In this document: piece after piece, positions 17,552-19,634 of the stretch
Layout of the letters: the number at the start of each line of letters is the position of its first letter
Numbering within the stretch: the first letter of the stretch is position 1
Origin: Bondarzewia mesenterica
Taxonomy: Eukaryota > Basidiomycota > Agaricomycetes > Russulales > Bondarzewiaceae
Assembly (NCBI GenBank): GCA_004802705.1
Contig: SGPL01000597.1
Span: 1 to 19,634, forward strand
Reading direction: 5' to 3'
Length of the DNA: 19,634 nt
Translations under genes and position numbers: made by a program
Notes under the pieces: model-generated
What the model was told of the DNA's origin: nothing
Databases searched by the model: none
The model's input: only the letters and a program-made list of their open reading frames with translations

Positions 17552-19038
17552 AGTCCGTGCGGCAGGCTAACAAGCATCGTAAGCCGGTTGCGTTCGCGTC
17601 GGGGGATCTGGTGTATTTGTCCACACAGAACCTGAAACTGCCGAAGGACCGGGCACGTAAGCTGGCCCCAAAGTTTATCGGGCCATTCAAAATTTTAGCA
17701 GATTACGGTAATTCTACTTTTAAGTTGGATCTTCCAGTGGAGCTGAAACAGCGAGGCCTACATCCCGCTTTTCATGCCTCCCTTCTCCGCATCCATCATC
17801 CGAATGATGACCGCCGATTCCCTGGCCGACAACTTACTCAACTGCGTGGACTTGGCGATTCCCCCCAAGAATGGGCTGTGGACCGCATTCTATCCCATTC
17901 TGGGTCGGGTCAGTCAGCATTGTTCGAAGTACTATGGAAATCGGGAGACACAAGCTGGGCAAAGTATAGTGACCTCTCGCACCTTGAAACCCTAGTGTCG
18001 TACCTGGAGTTGCAGGGTGTTTCAAACATTGGCAAGTTACCGGCTGGTTCGGGTACTCATCCCGACGACCCTGAAATTTTTTCAGGGTCAGTAACAATTT
18101 TTTCGGAGGGCGCATTGCGCTATATCATACCTGCTGCAGGCGGGATTCCTGCGCTGTCCTTGCCCACCAATTCTACCATGCATCCTATTCCCTGGTCACC
18201 AGCTGAATGCACAGCCTTCGCGGCATACAGCTATGAGCTGCGCAGCGTGGATGGTGCGATGCCTGACACGCCCATGCCCCCTGGTTATGTCGCTTGGGCA
18301 CGCCTCATGCGTGCGTTGTTAGTTGATGCTGACATGCCGCTTCCCCCTGGTGTTCCGGATGTGGAAACATCTCCCGTGACCCCTGCCCCTACCTCACCCA
18401 CTCCGCACTCACTTGCGGATACGCTGGACTGTGCTGGTTCGGAATCCGCTTTCGCATCCTCCATCATGCGACGGATGGCAATAGGTGGTGCCGACATGGG
18501 CCTTCGGGCCATGGAGCATTTATTGGCCTCGCAGCGGCCGGTGGCTCGAGGTCGGGGACGTCGTCAACACTCCACTTGGGCTCGACGGCCATCTAGTTTC
18601 GATACCCACTACGGATCTTCATATGGCGGCGGTTCCTCGTCCTCGCACAGCCACAGCCGGCGTCGCCAGCGCTCCCGCAGCCCCTCTTACCCCCATCGGT
18701 GACGTGATTCTTCGGCCGATGAGCGCGTTTCGCGCCGCTACACTCGGCAATCTTACCACCCATTTCATCAAGAAGATGTGGTCGACGAACCTGCTGGGTT
18801 TGTGGAGGGGCTTGAACCGGACGCACAAGCTGTGGTCGTTCCGGATGGTTCGTCATCCCAGTCCGCCGTAGCGTCTCCTGACGTCGCTGCTGCAACGGCC
18901 TTCCAGGCCTTACCGTATGCCCAGCCGGCTGGCATACCATCCCCCCCGATTGCTCCGTCTGGCCCTCTGGGCGAACAGTTTGCGCACAACGGCTCGCTGT
19001 TGCTGGATGATGATGTTACCATGCAGCCCGCTGCGTGA
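17550..19038 (+). CDS. pol: Gag-Pol polyprotein, part 3 (GPY/F, chromodomain, C-terminal tail)
   Basis: Frame 1 resumes with LKSVRQANKHRKPV at about 17549 and holds the GPY/F module (KFIGPFKILADYG, LHPAFHASLLR) and a chromodomain (EWAVDRILSH to LVSYLELQGV, 17869-18021). A long low-complexity tail follows, with GRGRRQHSTWARR and SRRRQRSRSPSYPHR. A TGA at 18700-18702 ends the uninterrupted ORF, but the same frame stays open for 111 more codons (DSSADERVSRRYTRQ onwards) to TGA 19036. The tail beyond the chromodomain is thus about 338 residues. The stop at 18700 is best explained as CGA to TGA. Confidence 0.75.
17869..18021 (+). other. Chromodomain of the integrase C terminus
   Basis: About 51 residues with the chromodomain order: W-A-V-D-R-I-L, then ALFEVLWKSGDTSWAKYSDL, then a closing helix LVSYLEL. 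In chromoviruses this domain is thought to steer integration to marked chromatin. The usual aromatic cage is only partly kept: the second position is the W of LWKSG and the first position may be W17872. Confidence 0.72.
18703..19038 (+). other. In-frame continuation of the polyprotein after TGA
   Basis: The frame continues 111 codons past the TGA, rich in Asp, Pro and Ala, and ends at a TGA 85 bases before the right LTR. The region just after the stop (RRYTRQSYHP) continues the Arg-rich character before it, which argues that it was once translated. Confidence 0.55.
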
Positions 19039-19092
19039 AATCTTGGGGTACGCACTTGCTTTCTATTATGATTTTGTGTTTTTCTGCTCTGA

Positions 19093-19113
19093 CACGGTTC
19101 TGGTCGAACCGTG
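19093..19113 (+). other. Hairpin just before the polypurine tract
   Basis: CACGGTTC (19093-19100) and GAACCGTG (19106-19113) are a perfect 8-base inverted repeat with a 5-base loop. Its last base overlaps the start of the purine run. Confidence 0.75.
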
Positions 19114-19123
19114 GGAGGGCGAA
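19111..19123 (+). other. Polypurine tract
   Basis: The purine-rich GTGGGAGGGCGAA ends directly at the first base of the right LTR, where plus-strand DNA synthesis is primed in LTR retrotransposons. It has one C and one T, so it is not perfect. Confidence 0.75.
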
Positions 19124-19388
19124 TGTTAGGTATATTGTTTTTCCTTCGCGCTGACTTTCTGACTTGCTTGCAGAATCCGCTGCGCTCGTAAAAGTCGGCG
19201 TTCTCCGACTTTGATTCTCCGCTACTGTACAGTTACTACTTAAACCTTCGTACCTGCACTTGTACCGGACAGTTTTTTCTGGATCTCGCAACGAGAGTCT
19301 CACTTTCGGTTCTTTCGTCGTTTGATCTGCAAGAGCTCCTAAACTCATGTGATAAGACGCTTGTGCTCAAACACGGCCTCTCCTCACA
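19124..19388 (+). repeat. Right (3') LTR, 265 bp
   Basis: Same length and ends as the left LTR, no N bases. It has T at 19189, T at 19328 and A at 19347 where the left LTR has C, C and G. It joins host sequence ATATC at 19389. Confidence 0.97.
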
Positions 19389-19634
19389 ATATCGGACCAC
19401 TAGGCTTCGTCTGGAGGGCTACGAGAAAAAAAGATCCGGTAAAGAGAGAATTGATGTACTGAATGCTCGTCAAGGACTATTGAAAAGTAGTGTACTCACT
19501 AGTGGCCGACTGGGATCGGCTATATCAAGCAGCCCGAGCTTTTCGTCGACTATCGCCAGATACCACCAACTCGGCATCATCTTCAGTACGACGGGCCTTC
19601 GACTGTCCAGGGAGTCGCTGCAGCCACTGAGATG
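19389..19634 (-). CDS. Partial host gene on the minus strand, broken at the LTR
   Basis: The minus strand is open for 45 codons from the window edge to 19500 and contains MMPSWWYLAIVDEKLGLLD. It ends exactly at a consensus donor GTGAGT (19499-19494). An acceptor, CTCGTAG, gives an 81-base intron (19499-19419) and a short second exon (19418-19389) that runs straight into the LTR. A nearer acceptor (CATTCAG) would give 41 bases. The gene continues off the right edge upstream. I cannot name it. No continuation is seen on the left side of the element. Confidence 0.5.

Larger units (their letters stand above)
9958..19388 (+). mobile_element. Ty3/Gypsy LTR retrotransposon, chromovirus group
   Basis: The element is 9431 bases long with two 265-base LTRs that begin TG and end CA. 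Its gene order is Gag, protease, reverse transcriptase, RNase H, integrase, as in Ty3/Gypsy (Metaviridae), and a chromodomain after integrase places it among chromoviruses. A purine-rich tract precedes the right LTR. The LTRs differ at 3 of 262 readable positions, so insertion is fairly recent, but the polyprotein has two frameshifts and one in-frame stop. No 5-base target-site duplication is present: the flanks are CTTAA and ATATC. Many N bases suggest a consensus of several copies. As assembled it is not autonomous. Confidence 0.95.

Noticed and set aside
18025..19038. Envelope-like gene at the 3' end of the element
   Set aside because: The tail has no signal peptide or membrane segment and is in the Pol frame; it is low-complexity and Arg/Ser- and Pro-rich.
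19016..19348. Open frame on the minus strand of the right LTR, also present in the left LTR (9910-10137)
   Set aside because: It is antisense to the LTR and exists twice only because the LTR is duplicated; no motif or start context.
1..19634. CRISPR array, tRNA or rRNA genes
   Set aside because: No regularly spaced short repeats with variable spacers and no tRNA-like or rRNA-like sequence was seen on reading both strands.

Overview
The window looks like nuclear DNA from a basidiomycete, most likely an agaricomycete. Three things suggest this: short GT-AG introns of about 54-62 bases in the host genes, a MYND-finger protein of a type expanded in mushroom-forming fungi, and a Ty3/Gypsy chromovirus whose reverse transcriptase wording (DDxYEQIRV-like and GDCN.xATYQ motifs) is familiar from that group. 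This assignment rests on recalled family features, not on a database search. I see no bacterial genes, rRNA, tRNA or CRISPR array.

Layout. 1-1450 and about 3640-5720 are two diverged, colinear copies of one segment, both carrying degenerate minus-strand exon-like sequence. Between them, on the minus strand (3359 to 2127), lies a six-exon gene for a secreted, Cys-rich protein with the signature of NucA/NucB-type deoxyribonucleases. An intact 192-codon ORF of unknown function lies at 3825-4403. From 6456 to about 8880 is a plus-strand MYND zinc-finger gene. Its exons can be followed clearly, but it carries three apparent single-base frameshifts and its finger stops halfway, so it is a pseudogene or badly assembled. 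9066-9957 is decayed or non-coding sequence ending in a pair of 17-base direct repeats, the second of which abuts the retrotransposon.

9958-19388 is one nearly complete LTR retrotransposon with two 265-bp LTRs. Its polyprotein runs Gag (acidic repeats, basic patch, capsid-like region, CCHC knuckle), a tandemly duplicated domain of about 80 residues, protease, reverse transcriptase, RNase H, integrase (HHCC and D,D-35-E), GPY/F module, chromodomain, and a long C-terminal extension with an Arg/Ser-rich stretch. It is interrupted by two frameshifts (about 16255-16290 and 17546-17551) and one in-frame TGA (18700). About 110 single N bases occur, all between 10141 and 16933, which points to a consensus collapsed from several copies. 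The right LTR joins an apparent minus-strand host gene, of which one exon is visible at 19500-19634. No target-site duplication is seen.

I did not find a clearly new biological system. The points most worth following are the duplicated domain between the zinc knuckle and protease, the long tail beyond the chromodomain hidden by a likely CpG-type nonsense change, the CpG bias of the ambiguous bases, the missing primer-binding site and target-site duplication, and the diverged segmental duplication around the nuclease gene.
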